From contig JADJNU010000001.1 of assembly GCA_016714165.1 (NCBI GenBank), forward strand, positions 1,798,001 to 1,862,000: 64,000 nucleotides of DNA. Direction: 5' to 3'. Below the pieces are notes generated by a model, which was given only the letters and a program-made list of their open reading frames with translations, was not told the DNA's origin and did not search any database. Positions within the stretch are counted from its first letter, which is position 1; each line of letters starts with the position of its first letter. Of this stretch, positions 36,148-46,033 are shown in pieces. The stretch comes from Bdellovibrionales bacterium (GTDB lineage Bacteria > Bdellovibrionota > Bdellovibrionia > Bdellovibrionales > UBA1609). The position numbers and the translations under genes are program-made.

Positions 36148-36989
36148 ATGAAGAGATTTGAAGGTACTTTCTTTGGTTCCAAGGGTGCTGAGATTTTCTA
36201 CCAAACCTGGCAGGTCGCAAACCCTGTTGGGTCCATTCTCGTGACTCACGGTCTTTCCGAACACAGTGAGTGTTATCATTCCTTTGCCCAAGTGATGAAT
36301 AAATCGAATTGGGATGTCATTGGGTGGGACTTACGTGGCCATGGTCGATCAGAAGGCAAACGAGGGTACGTTGAAAACTTTGACGATTATTGCAAAGACC
36401 TCAAACTTCTTACCGAACATTGCGTCGAAACTGGTCTCTTTCACTCCAAATGCCCGCGCGTTCTTTTTGCCCACTCGATGGGAGGATTGGCCGCTTTAAA
36501 GGCCATCATTCTATATGGCGACATGGGGTATCGAGCACTTTGTCTCAGCGCTCCTCTTCTCGGACTTTCCGTTGAGGTCCCAAAATTGAAAGAGAAAGTG
36601 GCTCAAATAGCTGGGAAGTGGCTCCCCAAAATGACCCTTTACAATGAAATTCATTACGAGGACCTTTCGCGCGACGAAGAAATTATTAAATCTTATGAAA
36701 AAGATCCTCTGAGACACGATAAAATATCACCTCATGTCTTTCTCGGAATGGTCGATAACATGCAATTGGTTAAAATGGGGGCAGGAAAATTCAAATCCCT
36801 ATACTGATGCAGCTCAGCGGCCAAGATCGAATCGTCAGCTCTCAGGATGCCGAGAAATTTTTTAAAAGCCTTTCAACGCCCAGAAAAAAGCTCCATATCT
36901 ACCCAGATAGTTATCATGAAATTTTTAATGATCTTGATAAAAGCTTAGCTTACCAGCATCTCAAGGAGTTCCTCAGTGGGCTGGTTTAA
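36148..36989 (+). pseudogene. lysophospholipase / monoacylglycerol-lipase-like hydrolase, frame broken
   Basis: The first frame (219 residues, 36148-36807) has the alpha/beta-hydrolase features of the Hydrolase_4 family: ILVTHGLSEHSECYHSFA, GWDLRGHGRSEGKRGY and nucleophile elbow FAHSMGGLAAL. It stops before the catalytic Asp and His. A second frame continues to 36989 with IPILMQLSGQDRIVS (acid residue) and PDSYHEIFNDL (catalytic His). The span is 3n+2 bases. One added base in G5 (36777-36781) or A4 (36786-36789) restores a protein of about 280 residues with all three catalytic residues. It would cleave acyl esters of glycerolipids. The 3' end overlaps the next lipoprotein gene by 14 bases. 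Confidence 0.75.
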
Positions 36990-37599
36990 TTTTCTCTGCT
37001 TTCCAAGTATTCTTTTTTTGACTTTTGGCCTTTTGGGGCTGGCAGGCTGTGGGCATTCACCCATTCAAAATGGCAGAGTCATTGATCCCGTGGATGAATC
37101 TGAATACGCGGCCACGATCAATAAGTATACACGTAGCGATCGGCAATATTCCGGATTTTATCAATCCTATGAATTGGCAGGAACCCTCATTACGAGCGAG
37201 ACCTCTCAGGCAATCCTAAAAAAGCGAGGAACTTACCTTCAGTGGGATGCCAAAGCCCTGTCGAGCGAAAGAGAAAAGGCTCTGCAAGCCCTTTCCTCTC
37301 AAACAACATTTTTGTTTAGCCTCTACACGCCTGAGAGGACGCACAACGATCTAAATAAAGGAACTTCGATTTGGAAAATCTACCTTGATGCCGATGGAAC
37401 TCGTTACGAAGGAAAAGTAAAAAAGAGAAATGAGAAACTGGTCGATATCATTCATTTGTTTCCCTACCACAGCCGCTGGAGCATTGCTTATAGGGTTGAT
37501 TTTGATGTTCCCACCTCTGTCATCGAAAGATCCTCTAAGGTCAAGATCGTATTCACCAGCAGCCTCGGAGCTAGTACCTTTGAGTTTAATCCGAAGTAG
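36976..37599 (+). CDS. lipoprotein of unknown function
   Basis: 207 residues from a GTG at 36976 with AAGGAG seven bases upstream. The lipobox is GLAGC (Cys25). The mature part has a beta-rich C-terminal half (SIWKIYLDADGTRYEGKV, RVDFDVPTSV, KVKIVFTSSLGASTFEF). I recognise no family. Overlap with the hydrolase gene suggests co-expression. Confidence 0.72.
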   Translation: MGWFNFLCFPSILFLTFGLLGLAGCGHSPIQNGRVIDPVDESEYAATINKYTRSDRQYSGFYQSYELAGTLITSETSQAILKKRGTYLQWDAKALSSEREKALQALSSQTTFLFSLYTPERTHNDLNKGTSIWKIYLDADGTRYEGKVKKRNEKLVDIIHLFPYHSRWSIAYRVDFDVPTSVIERSSKVKIVFTSSLGASTFEFNPK

Positions 37600-37601
37600 T
37601 C

Positions 37602-37620
37602 GGCCGTCTGCGGCCTCTTT
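37602..37620 (+). terminator. possible intrinsic terminator
   Basis: GGCCG TCTG CGGCC (perfect 5-bp GC stem) starts three bases after the lipoprotein stop and is followed by TCTTTAT. The T tract is short, so termination strength is uncertain. Confidence 0.4.
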
Positions 37621-37710
37621 ATGAGCTGAAGACGTTGTTGTTTGGCCCTCAAGAATCGGCCAAATTCGTCACTACCGGTTGGCCAACAACGACAGTACTC
37701 GGCACACCAA

Positions 37711-37739
37711 AAACCGTCAAATCAAAATTAAAACGGTTT
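37711..37739. repeat. inverted repeat upstream of the exported methyltransferase-like gene
   Basis: AAACCGT at 37711-37717 and ACGGTTT at 37733-37739 form 7-bp arms around a 15-base AT-rich spacer, 43 bases before the ATG at 37782. It could be an operator or part of an RNA leader; no promoter is clear nearby. Confidence 0.3.
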
Positions 37740-37781
37740 GTACACCAGAATTGACGGCATCAATCTTGCCTAAGAAACCTT

Positions 37782-38642
37782 ATGGGTAAAAAAATAATCA
37801 TAATATTCTTTGTTGGTATTTCTTTAGGCTTCAATACCTATGGATATGCGTCCTCTCAAGAAATTGTACCATCAACTCGTTGTTCTTCAGTAGTTATTGA
37901 TTCTAATTCTCATAATAATGAAAATAACTCGCGAAGTGATAACTGGAACCAGCATATCGGGCAAATTTGGGAAGACATATTTTTATCAGTATCACTGCCA
38001 TTGAATGGAGTGGTAATTGAAGTTGCGCCAGGAGATGTTCCCAAAGTTGGAATTGGGTTAGCAAACATTAATTTTCACGGAACTTTAATAATTATTGAAC
38101 CTGAGAAAGAATCGGCTAAAAAAATATCTGCTTTATATAGGAAACTACTCCCAAAAGCTCAACTAATTGTTATGGGATCAAAACTGGATGACGTGATAAA
38201 TAAACTTCCAAAAAATGTAGATCTGATTGCATCCAATCATCCTCTTGATGATATGCTCGTAGGAGAGTACTTAGGAAGTTCAGCATTTCAGAATTTTTTC
38301 AATGACCATTATAATTCTCCTGCTGAGGAAACTCGAAGGATCTGGCAAGAGCTGGAATTGAGGTCAAATATCAATTTTCTTCAAGCAAGGGTTGCAGGTT
38401 CATGGAATCGTGTTTTAGTTGATCTACATCCAAAATTTCTGATCATATCTCAGTACGAAAGTTTCTTTTTTAAATATAATGGAATTGCCTCTCCTGATAT
38501 CCACGCCCTAAATGTGCTAAAATTAATTAAGAAAAATATCGACCCTGCTTATTACGAGGAAATTCCTGTTCTCAATTCTAGAATTAACCAACCAAATAGG
38601 TGGGTTATTTTAAAGAAAAATTCATTAAGAGAAATTCCCTAA
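37782..38642 (+). CDS. exported protein with a methyltransferase-like Rossmann region
   Basis: 286 residues with a signal peptide (KKIIIIFFVGISLGFNTYGYA). A Ser/Asn-rich linker leads to a region resembling a class I methyltransferase fold: VVIEVAPGDVPKVGIGLAN (motif I position), FHGTLIIIEPEKESAKKI (acidic motif II end), KAQLIVMGSKLDDVINKL and VDLIASNHPLDDMLVGEYL (motif IV position). The classical GxGxG is absent and export of a SAM-dependent enzyme would be odd, so the activity is uncertain. Base composition is markedly AT-rich: 30-35% G+C in three sampled 60-base lines, against about 47% in one sampled nadB line. This suggests transfer. It lies upstream of the protease gene with a 28-base gap. 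Confidence 0.65.
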   Translation: MGKKIIIIFFVGISLGFNTYGYASSQEIVPSTRCSSVVIDSNSHNNENNSRSDNWNQHIGQIWEDIFLSVSLPLNGVVIEVAPGDVPKVGIGLANINFHGTLIIIEPEKESAKKISALYRKLLPKAQLIVMGSKLDDVINKLPKNVDLIASNHPLDDMLVGEYLGSSAFQNFFNDHYNSPAEETRRIWQELELRSNINFLQARVAGSWNRVLVDLHPKFLIISQYESFFFKYNGIASPDIHALNVLKLIKKNIDPAYYEEIPVLNSRINQPNRWVILKKNSLREIP

Positions 38643-38670
38643 GACTTGATTTGTGACTGAGGAGGCAAAG

Positions 38671-40113
38671 ATGGCTTATTTTTCCGCACGAATTCTGATT
38701 TTTTTGCTGCTGTTTCTCCCGGCTTCAGGAAAAGGAGAGACACCTCGCGATCTTGTTTTTCATTCCTCGTTTGATGGATCAAAACTCAAAACATTTTCAG
38801 GAATTCTATTTGAAGAAGGCCTTCTCATCGCACAATCCATCTGTAATATGAGGGAGTTACCTCAGGCCTACGCTGCTGTCTCTCGTAACGAAGAAGATAG
38901 CGCCGGAATCACAGAGTCTGTGTATGAAAATACTACAAAACAATTGCTGGTTTCCATTGGAACATTGAGTTCAGATTCGGACCCTTGGATTGAAATGCAA
39001 GATCTGACAAGTCAAAATCTCAAAAGTGCAAAGTTTTATCTGAACAAAAAAAACTGTCAGGTATCGAATTTAGAAACTAAAATTGGGGGCGAATATACGA
39101 AAGATTTGGACAACTCCTTTCGGATCTCCTCATTCCCGCAATCCGATCCGAGTGCAACCTCTAAAGTCATCGTTGCCGTAGTCGACGAAGGAACCTTTTA
39201 CATTGACCATCCCATCTTTGAAAAAAAATGGCATAGAGACAATGATGGAAACTTGGCAAGCCCAAGCTCCCCCTTCAGCTATTCCCATGAAAATACTTTT
39301 CTGCCTGCTCACCCTAATTGGGTCATAGATATCGTCTTGAGTGAAACGAAAGGGGTATTTGCCCTTCCAATCAAACTATTTAAGCCACGCGTTGTTGGGT
39401 TTAGTGTTCCAGACGAGCCCATTTACGCAAGCCAAGGAGGCCGGCAATTTCTGGATCTTTTAAAAAGAAAGCAATATAACGATATCGATTATGCCCGAAA
39501 AAATGGCTCCTCAATAGTCAACATGAGTTTTGGCAGCTACGAAGGATTCCAGGGCTTTCGTGCGGCCAATGGCAATATTATCAGCTGGAGAAAAACTAAC
39601 CCTCCAGGATTCTTTGATGGGTACAAGCAAGCGATGAGCACGATGAAAGAATTGGTTTTTGTGGTATCTGCGGGGAACGAAGGAGTTAATTTGGATGATG
39701 AGAAGACCCGTTGGCTCAAGCAACCTCGAGACAATGTCATTGTCGTTGGCGCAACAGATAAAAATGGTCGGATTTGGAAGGCATCTAACACCGGTCAAAT
39801 AGTAGATTTTGCGGCATTGGGAGTTGAGGTCGAGGCCATCGCACCAAGAGTTCAGGATGATTTGGGAGTTTACAAATATGCTGAAGGAGTAAAAGCCCTC
39901 ATAAATGGGACATCCTTCGCGGCACCCTATGTTTCCAGAGTTATTGCTAAAATTTTACAAATCCGGCCGGATTTAGCTGGAAAACCGAAGCAAATCAAAG
40001 AGTTTCTTTGCGCCAACGTTGTCAAAGATCCCTCTCTCACTCAGACCACTCGGTGCGGAGGATACATTTCAGAAGACAAAATCCTCTCTTTGCTGAGTCA
40101 GCAGAGTCGCTGA
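38671..40113 (+). CDS. exported subtilisin-like serine protease (S8)
   Basis: 480 residues from the ATG at 38671 (GAGGAGG upstream). Signal peptide ILIFLLLFLPASGKG, then a prodomain-like region of about 140 residues. The S8 catalytic domain shows Asp172 (VIVAVVDEG), the oxyanion Asn in VVSAGNEG, SIVNMSFG and Ser415 (INGTSFAAPYVS). The His block is atypical: AHPNWVIDIV stands where SHGTHVAGI is expected, so His214 is kept but its flanks are not. It may be an active but unusual subtilase or a degenerate one. The protein probably acts outside the cytoplasm. A short C-terminal extension has two cysteines (LCANVV, RCGGYI). Confidence 0.82.
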   Translation: MAYFSARILIFLLLFLPASGKGETPRDLVFHSSFDGSKLKTFSGILFEEGLLIAQSICNMRELPQAYAAVSRNEEDSAGITESVYENTTKQLLVSIGTLSSDSDPWIEMQDLTSQNLKSAKFYLNKKNCQVSNLETKIGGEYTKDLDNSFRISSFPQSDPSATSKVIVAVVDEGTFYIDHPIFEKKWHRDNDGNLASPSSPFSYSHENTFLPAHPNWVIDIVLSETKGVFALPIKLFKPRVVGFSVPDEPIYASQGGRQFLDLLKRKQYNDIDYARKNGSSIVNMSFGSYEGFQGFRAANGNIISWRKTNPPGFFDGYKQAMSTMKELVFVVSAGNEGVNLDDEKTRWLKQPRDNVIVVGATDKNGRIWKASNTGQIVDFAALGVEVEAIAPRVQDDLGVYKYAEGVKALINGTSFAAPYVSRVIAKILQIRPDLAGKPKQIKEFLCANVVKDPSLTQTTRCGGYISEDKILSLLSQQSR

Positions 40114-40146
40114 TTGGCTTTTAGAAGCACCGATATGTCATTCCGC

Positions 40147-43100
40147 TCATTCAAACAACTCTGGAAAAAGAAGTTTCAGCTCATCTACGCTCGGGGCCAA
40201 TTTCACATGGCACTTGCAATCAAGAGGATAAACAACAGCCAAAGAAATATCACCCGTGATGCCCAAGTGTCTAAGTGCAAAAGAATAAAGGCTCAGCTGA
40301 TGAAAAGCCTTGTTTAAGAAACGGTCCGATCCCGATTTGTAATCAACAAGCCAATAGGTTCCCTGCTCATCACGGCCCCAGAGATCAATCTGCCCCTCTA
40401 AAATCCCTTTTCGAGTTGGCACCTGAAATCCCCATTCGACATTGCCCTTAGGTATTAGGATATCAAAAGGAGGTGCCTTGCAGGTGCGAACATAGTCTAA
40501 AGCATTTCTAACTCTCTCGCTGTCCGATCCAAACCAGTCTGCCAGCACGGGAGTAAAATCAAAATTCCAGCTGTAATGCAAAACTTCCATCAAACGGTGA
40601 ACAAGAATACCTGCGGCGCTGGCCCGAACTCGCGTCAGCACCTGATCTGCGCCCGGCTGCACGAATTCCAATTGAGGGAGTTCGAGCTTCTCCTCCAAAT
40701 AATTGCTAACTGAAAACTTGGGACCCACTCCTTGTGTTGACTCCGTCTCCGGCAGATTCAGTAACGCCCGAACTTCATTGGATTTTTCCTCTTTCCTTCG
40801 ATATTGGACGACAGGCCATGGACCATAGTCCACAAAATAATCATATTCCTCGCGATGGTGGAGTCCGGCAGACTGCACCCAACCACTCAATGCTTCTGCC
40901 CAACTTCCCGAAGAAGGACGAGAACCACTCCAGCTGAGTAGAACAGATTCCTTGGCTCTCGTAAGCGCAACATAAAGAAGCCTTTCTTGTTCCAAAATCT
41001 CGCGACCTTTGCGTTCCTCGCGGCTCAACAATTCGGGAAGACTCACAATGTTTTCATCGCGCTCCTCGTCTCTATACGAACCTCCCCATGATTCAGATAT
41101 TTCATCGACTCCGAAGTGACCTTCCCCACGGCCTTGGCGATAGGAATCACAGCGCGGAAGAATCACATGAGCAAATTGCAATCCCTTTGAAGCATGGACC
41201 GTCATCAAATTAATTCGGCTTGGCTCTAAAGAAGTGATGGCGTCACTCTCTTCAGATCCATTGTCAGTGCTTCCCTCCTGGCCCTGACCAGAACCTATAT
41301 TGAGAAACCGAGCGCCCGGCCTTCTCATGACTTCTTCTGTCTGGCAAAGAAGCTTCCATAGATTTGCTTCTCTCCTCCCCGTTCCATCATAAAGTAAGGA
41401 AAAATCCAAAAGCCCATCCCGGCTCATCATTTTGCGCAAGGTTTCACTCACCCCAAAAATTCGAGCCTCTTTCAGGTAGGCACGCAAACGATCTAAGCTC
41501 GGGTGCGAGATTTCTCCCCGTTCTATTTTTTCCCACAAAGACTGAGGCTTCTCTGCCATCCAAAGTCCAAGCTGCTGATCACTGACTTTAAAAAAGGGGC
41601 TCCTCAATATTTCGATTAGGTTCAAATTATCCCTCGGGTTTAGCAAAAATCGAACAAGCCCGATCCCATCGCGCACCTCGCGTCGATCATAAAATCCGCT
41701 GGCGGCGTGAAGATGAACAGGATAGCCATATTTTGCCAGACAGCGTGCAATCTGATTCAACTGTAAGTTCGTTCTACCCAAAACACAGATATCTTGAAAA
41801 CCCACTCCTCTGTCGCAAAGAGCTTGGATGTGACGAAGGATGGCACCAATCTCTGAATGAGAGATGTCTTCCTCATTGATAAAACAATTGGAAACGGCAA
41901 AAGTCGCCACGCACCGAAGTGTGTCGCCGTCCATTTTTCTTGCGATCATGGGTTTGAACTGTGGACCCACTTTTGAAAAGACATCATTAAAGAAATTCAA
42001 CAAAGGCGAAATCGAACGAAAATTCATTAATTTCTCAGATTGAATTCCACCACGCGCTCCGATTTCCTCCCACTTTTTCTGAAAGACTTCACTTCGGGCT
42101 CCTCGAAACAAATAAATGGACTGTTGGGGATCCCCCACAAGAAAAACTTTGCGATCTCCAATTAAATACTCTAGAAGCTCAACTTGCAGAGGGCTCGTAT
42201 CTTGAAATTCATCGATCAGCCAATAGTCCCAGTCCTGAGCAAAGGCTGCACCTACTTCTGGGTTTTTTCTTAGTTTCTCTAAGGTAAAAATCTCAAGATC
42301 GCTCATCTCCAATTGACCTGACTGTTCCTTCTTCAACTGAAAGCTTTCATGAAAGCTCTGGGCTATTCTATAAAACTGCAAACTTCGATGCTTGAGGCCT
42401 GTCCAACTATTAAAATCAAGGCCCGGCCTTTTCAGTTTCTCAAAAAGCTCCTTGCATCCATTGTCAATGAGGTTTCTTAACTCAACTGAAAACGCCTCCG
42501 GAACTGACTTAGTTGAGAACGGAGGTTTGCGGCCCAGTCTCAAGACGAGCCCTTGAACGCCCTCCAAATCGCTAGGAGCATGAAGACGACCGATCGTTTG
42601 CACTATTTCGGAAAGCCTCGTGAGGTACTCCATCCAAGATTTTGATTTTACCTCTCTCTGAGCTTCCTGAATCGCATTCAATAAATCGCTGCAGCCGGAT
42701 CCAAGGTATCGAGTCAGAAGCGAAAAATACAATTCTTCATCAGGAACTTTCAAATTAGGGCGAGTCAATATAGCCGAGTGGTAAGATCTCAGCATTTCAG
42801 TTAAATCTTTGATTGTCCATATTTCGAGAATCTCAGCCTGCTGAGGTTCTTCTAAAAGAATTTGTCTCAGAACACTTTTGGCAAGATGACTGGAATCGGC
42901 CTCCGAAAGAATTCGAAAACCAGAATCCAAGCTAAATAGATGTCCGTAGCGCCGCAAGAACAAACTCAAAACGCCATGAATGGTCGAAATTTGAATTTTT
43001 GACTTTGAAGAAATATAATCCAAAAATTCAGATTGATCGCTCTTAATTCCCTCAACGATCAGTCTCTCTCGCAGTTCCTGAGTCGCCTTGCGTGAAAATG

Positions 43101-43248
43101 TTGTGACGACCATTCGTGGAAATTCCCGATACACATGAAAATAGTCAAAAGCGGTCTTAAATACCTTTTTGGTCAGAGTGGTCGTTTTTCCCGCTCCGGC
43201 TCCCGCGCGCACGATTTCATCATCTAATTGAAATGAGGGGCTCGACAT
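40147..43248 (-). CDS. addA: AddA-type helicase-nuclease subunit
   Basis: 1033 residues. UvrD/RecB-type superfamily 1A helicase motifs in order: Walker A AGAGAGKTTTL, Ia TFSRKATQEL, II DYWLIDEFQDTSPLQ, III GDPQQSIYLFRGAR, V INLMTVHASKGLQFAHVIL and VI RLLYVALTRAKE. A C-terminal PD-(D/E)XK nuclease domain has GQIDLWGRDE and WLVDYKSGSD. With AddB it processes double-strand breaks for recombination. The ATG at 43248 lies inside the addB 3' end (25-base overlap). It is somewhat shorter than B. subtilis AddA (about 1230). RecB is an alternative name, but no recC or recD is present. Confidence 0.85.
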   Translation of the reverse strand: MSSPSFQLDDEIVRAGAGAGKTTTLTKKVFKTAFDYFHVYREFPRMVVTTFSRKATQELRERLIVEGIKSDQSEFLDYISSKSKIQISTIHGVLSLFLRRYGHLFSLDSGFRILSEADSSHLAKSVLRQILLEEPQQAEILEIWTIKDLTEMLRSYHSAILTRPNLKVPDEELYFSLLTRYLGSGCSDLLNAIQEAQREVKSKSWMEYLTRLSEIVQTIGRLHAPSDLEGVQGLVLRLGRKPPFSTKSVPEAFSVELRNLIDNGCKELFEKLKRPGLDFNSWTGLKHRSLQFYRIAQSFHESFQLKKEQSGQLEMSDLEIFTLEKLRKNPEVGAAFAQDWDYWLIDEFQDTSPLQVELLEYLIGDRKVFLVGDPQQSIYLFRGARSEVFQKKWEEIGARGGIQSEKLMNFRSISPLLNFFNDVFSKVGPQFKPMIARKMDGDTLRCVATFAVSNCFINEEDISHSEIGAILRHIQALCDRGVGFQDICVLGRTNLQLNQIARCLAKYGYPVHLHAASGFYDRREVRDGIGLVRFLLNPRDNLNLIEILRSPFFKVSDQQLGLWMAEKPQSLWEKIERGEISHPSLDRLRAYLKEARIFGVSETLRKMMSRDGLLDFSLLYDGTGRREANLWKLLCQTEEVMRRPGARFLNIGSGQGQEGSTDNGSEESDAITSLEPSRINLMTVHASKGLQFAHVILPRCDSYRQGRGEGHFGVDEISESWGGSYRDEERDENIVSLPELLSREERKGREILEQERLLYVALTRAKESVLLSWSGSRPSSGSWAEALSGWVQSAGLHHREEYDYFVDYGPWPVVQYRRKEEKSNEVRALLNLPETESTQGVGPKFSVSNYLEEKLELPQLEFVQPGADQVLTRVRASAAGILVHRLMEVLHYSWNFDFTPVLADWFGSDSERVRNALDYVRTCKAPPFDILIPKGNVEWGFQVPTRKGILEGQIDLWGRDEQGTYWLVDYKSGSDRFLNKAFHQLSLYSFALRHLGITGDISLAVVYPLDCKCHVKLAPSVDELKLLFPELFE

Positions 43249-46001
43249 ATTTTTTTCCAATTGCACCTGCCACAAGTTTGATTGATATCGCGGGGCCGAG
43301 GTCCGAGATCACCCGCCACAATGGACTTCACAACGTTTCCAGTTATTTCACAGGCCTGTTTAAATAAATTCAATTTCTGATCTGTCTCAATGCGTGAGTA
43401 GCGGGATGTATCATCGATAAATCCATCCACTCCTCCTGCCTTGATAAATCCCTTATTTCTTTCCATGTTCTGTGCGACAAAGTAGTTGGCCGCAACGACT
43501 TCAGCTTTTCCAATCGATGAGAGTCCCAATTCTAACCAATGAGAGTAGAGAGCCAGTTGCAACTGACTGTTTCCAATCCAGGAGCCATGATACTTAAGTT
43601 CACCGCCGCTAGATTTATAATCAATGACCACCAGACTCCCTCGATCGTCTGTATCCACACGATCAATTTTTCCGCGAAATATGATCCCATCTATTTCACC
43701 TTCAGCCTTTTCGTCGAAAACAGGAGAGAAAGTATTTTCTTCAAAATCAAATTTCCCTCCTATTTCCAACTCACGCCCCAAGGTTCGAGTGAGTGGATAT
43801 TGACGCCGCCATTCGCTTTCAAAAGCTAAAAATCTTTTGGCCAAATCCACCAGTTTTCCTTGCAATGGAGGCCAAAGTCTCTCGTCAGCCATTTGCAGAT
43901 CACTCTCCACTCGCGCCCGATTGACAATTTGAACGAGTGCCTCGTCATTAAGGGATGTCACCAAGGGATGGTGGTCAGTGAGAAGCTCGAAGATTTTATG
44001 AAGAAGGCTTCCGCGACCCATACGATCAACATCTAAATCCAAATCAGGACGGTCTGATAGCCTGAGAAGCCGACTCGCTGCGACCTTAAAAGGACATTCA
44101 AGATAGGCCTCTATCTGCGTCACCGAAAGCGAAAGATTTGCAGGAGGAGTCCACTTCTCAAAAGGCTCTAAACCCCATTCAATTTTCAAATCTCGACACA
44201 AATGATCCCTCTGGTCTGGGCTCCAATCCGTTTGATGAACCAAAGACTCGAGCGGCAATTCCTGAATCTGATCCCAACGAGTCGGCGCTGGCGAAACACA
44301 ATGCTCCCAATCCTGACCTGCTTCAACAACCCTTTTTAACCACATCAAAGCGGGGGTCTGCACATCTCCTGAGAAATTAGCGATCGATGTCGATAAAAAT
44401 ACCTGCACCCACGGACGATCCAACATCCACTCCACCTCAAACTCGGCTTGAATCCGATCAGGATAAACGAGATGAACTCCCAGATCTCTCTCTAAAGATA
44501 AAACATCACTCAGTAGAATTCCTGCAGATTCCGTCTTTCGCATCTTCTCGTCAGATAGGCCCATCACCCAAAGATGAGTGGAATCTATCCATTCTCCAGA
44601 CATCAAATTCAACAAGAGCAGGCCATTTGCATGGGAATCGGCCACCTTGACCTCAATGCGAGAACAGAGCATTTCGGCATACTTAAGCCAATTGAGAATA
44701 CTGAGTCGAGTGGAAGGCAGAGAATCTTGAAAAATCTGCTGTCCCAAAATCTCCAAGTGCCCAATTCCCGAAGTTGATCGCCATCTCTTTGAAGCCCAGG
44801 CAACAAATTCTTCGCAATTTAACTGGCTCTGTGAGTTCATCTCGACTTCATAAAGACGACGAATTTTAATTTCGCGATGAAGATCCTCTATATCGTAAAA
44901 ATTTGTGAAGAGCCGTTTAAACTCGTCATAATGAAGGGGCGCGGCCAAATGATCGCCGTAAGCGCTGAGTTCGATATCAACACTTGATCCCACTCCCATC
45001 TCAACACGAAGCTGAGCCAGCCAAGCCAATATGTCGGGAAATGATTGCAAAGTGGCAAGCCTTTCTTTGGCCGTTGGTATCCCTTCCCTTTCAAAGTAGG
45101 CAGATAAAACGGGCCAGTATTCTTCTATGTCTGGAGCCATCACGACTATCTTTTCGACTGGAACTCCAGACTCAATCCACCTTCTCACTTGATTCACAAC
45201 CTCTTTGACTTCGCCCAACATCGAAGAATATTTTCTAAAATTAAAACTTGGGCCGGAGGCATAAGAGAGTCTTCCTTCTTTTCGAGGGCCGGGTAATCCC
45301 ATCTTTTCTTCTAGAAGACGATACCCGCGAAGTGAGCTTCCGAAAGTTTCACACCACTGAGAGCCGGGCCTGAGCACAACAACCTCAGTGGTCTGAGACA
45401 TTCTCCAGACCACCTCTGACTCGACCGCACTTAGTTCACTTCCTAGATCGACGAAAATTTTTCGTGGCCAGTGGTGCACCCCCAGCTCATTTGAATTCAA
45501 CCAAGAACTCACCCAAGGGGATGGCACCAACTTTGATTCATCCAACTTCGCCCAAGCCCATTTTGATAAATGATACCAATGGCCCCAACGCAAGAGACTC
45601 TCCGAATGGTTCTCCCACCACTCCTTCATCACTTCATCCCCATCCTGTTGAACAAGAAGGGGCAGGAGCTGGGCGCAATAAGAAAACAGATTTTGTGCAG
45701 CTCCGGGCGAGCGCGCCCAAATAAATTCAGAATCTTGCAACCACTGGGCAAACAAAGCGCGAGTGAGGTCGGCCGAAATGACCCGATGACCAGGAAAACC
45801 CATTGACAAAAACTTCAACCAAAGTTCACTTGCTCGTAAAACTGAATCTTCGGCGAGCAAGTGACCTTGACGTAAAAAGCGTTTCTGAATCTCCAGTTTA
45901 GATTTCAGATCAGAGACGAGCCATGTTCCCGAACGAGGATCATACTGATCGAATATTTCCAATTTGTGATGGGGATGATGAATGACCTTAATCTCAAGCA
46001 T
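43224..46001 (-). CDS. addB: AddB-type nuclease subunit
   Basis: 925 residues. The C-terminal PD-(D/E)XK nuclease domain shows IIFRGKIDRVDTDD and LVVIDYKSSGGE, then the QLQLALYSHWL helix. Cysteines for an iron-sulfur cluster are visible: one at YLECPFKVA and three at QTCGRCNWKKIC near the C-terminus, as in AddB. The N-terminal helicase-like half lacks a clear Walker A motif, also as expected for an AddB that binds the Chi-like signal rather than unwinding. It is the first gene of the pair and overlaps addA by 25 bases. Confidence 0.82.
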   Translation of the reverse strand: MLEIKVIHHPHHKLEIFDQYDPRSGTWLVSDLKSKLEIQKRFLRQGHLLAEDSVLRASELWLKFLSMGFPGHRVISADLTRALFAQWLQDSEFIWARSPGAAQNLFSYCAQLLPLLVQQDGDEVMKEWWENHSESLLRWGHWYHLSKWAWAKLDESKLVPSPWVSSWLNSNELGVHHWPRKIFVDLGSELSAVESEVVWRMSQTTEVVVLRPGSQWCETFGSSLRGYRLLEEKMGLPGPRKEGRLSYASGPSFNFRKYSSMLGEVKEVVNQVRRWIESGVPVEKIVVMAPDIEEYWPVLSAYFEREGIPTAKERLATLQSFPDILAWLAQLRVEMGVGSSVDIELSAYGDHLAAPLHYDEFKRLFTNFYDIEDLHREIKIRRLYEVEMNSQSQLNCEEFVAWASKRWRSTSGIGHLEILGQQIFQDSLPSTRLSILNWLKYAEMLCSRIEVKVADSHANGLLLLNLMSGEWIDSTHLWVMGLSDEKMRKTESAGILLSDVLSLERDLGVHLVYPDRIQAEFEVEWMLDRPWVQVFLSTSIANFSGDVQTPALMWLKRVVEAGQDWEHCVSPAPTRWDQIQELPLESLVHQTDWSPDQRDHLCRDLKIEWGLEPFEKWTPPANLSLSVTQIEAYLECPFKVAASRLLRLSDRPDLDLDVDRMGRGSLLHKIFELLTDHHPLVTSLNDEALVQIVNRARVESDLQMADERLWPPLQGKLVDLAKRFLAFESEWRRQYPLTRTLGRELEIGGKFDFEENTFSPVFDEKAEGEIDGIIFRGKIDRVDTDDRGSLVVIDYKSSGGELKYHGSWIGNSQLQLALYSHWLELGLSSIGKAEVVAANYFVAQNMERNKGFIKAGGVDGFIDDTSRYSRIETDQKLNLFKQACEITGNVVKSIVAGDLGPRPRDINQTCGRCNWKKICRAPHFN

Positions 46002-46033
46002 CGCAGAATATCCTCGCTCTGATTCGGATATCT

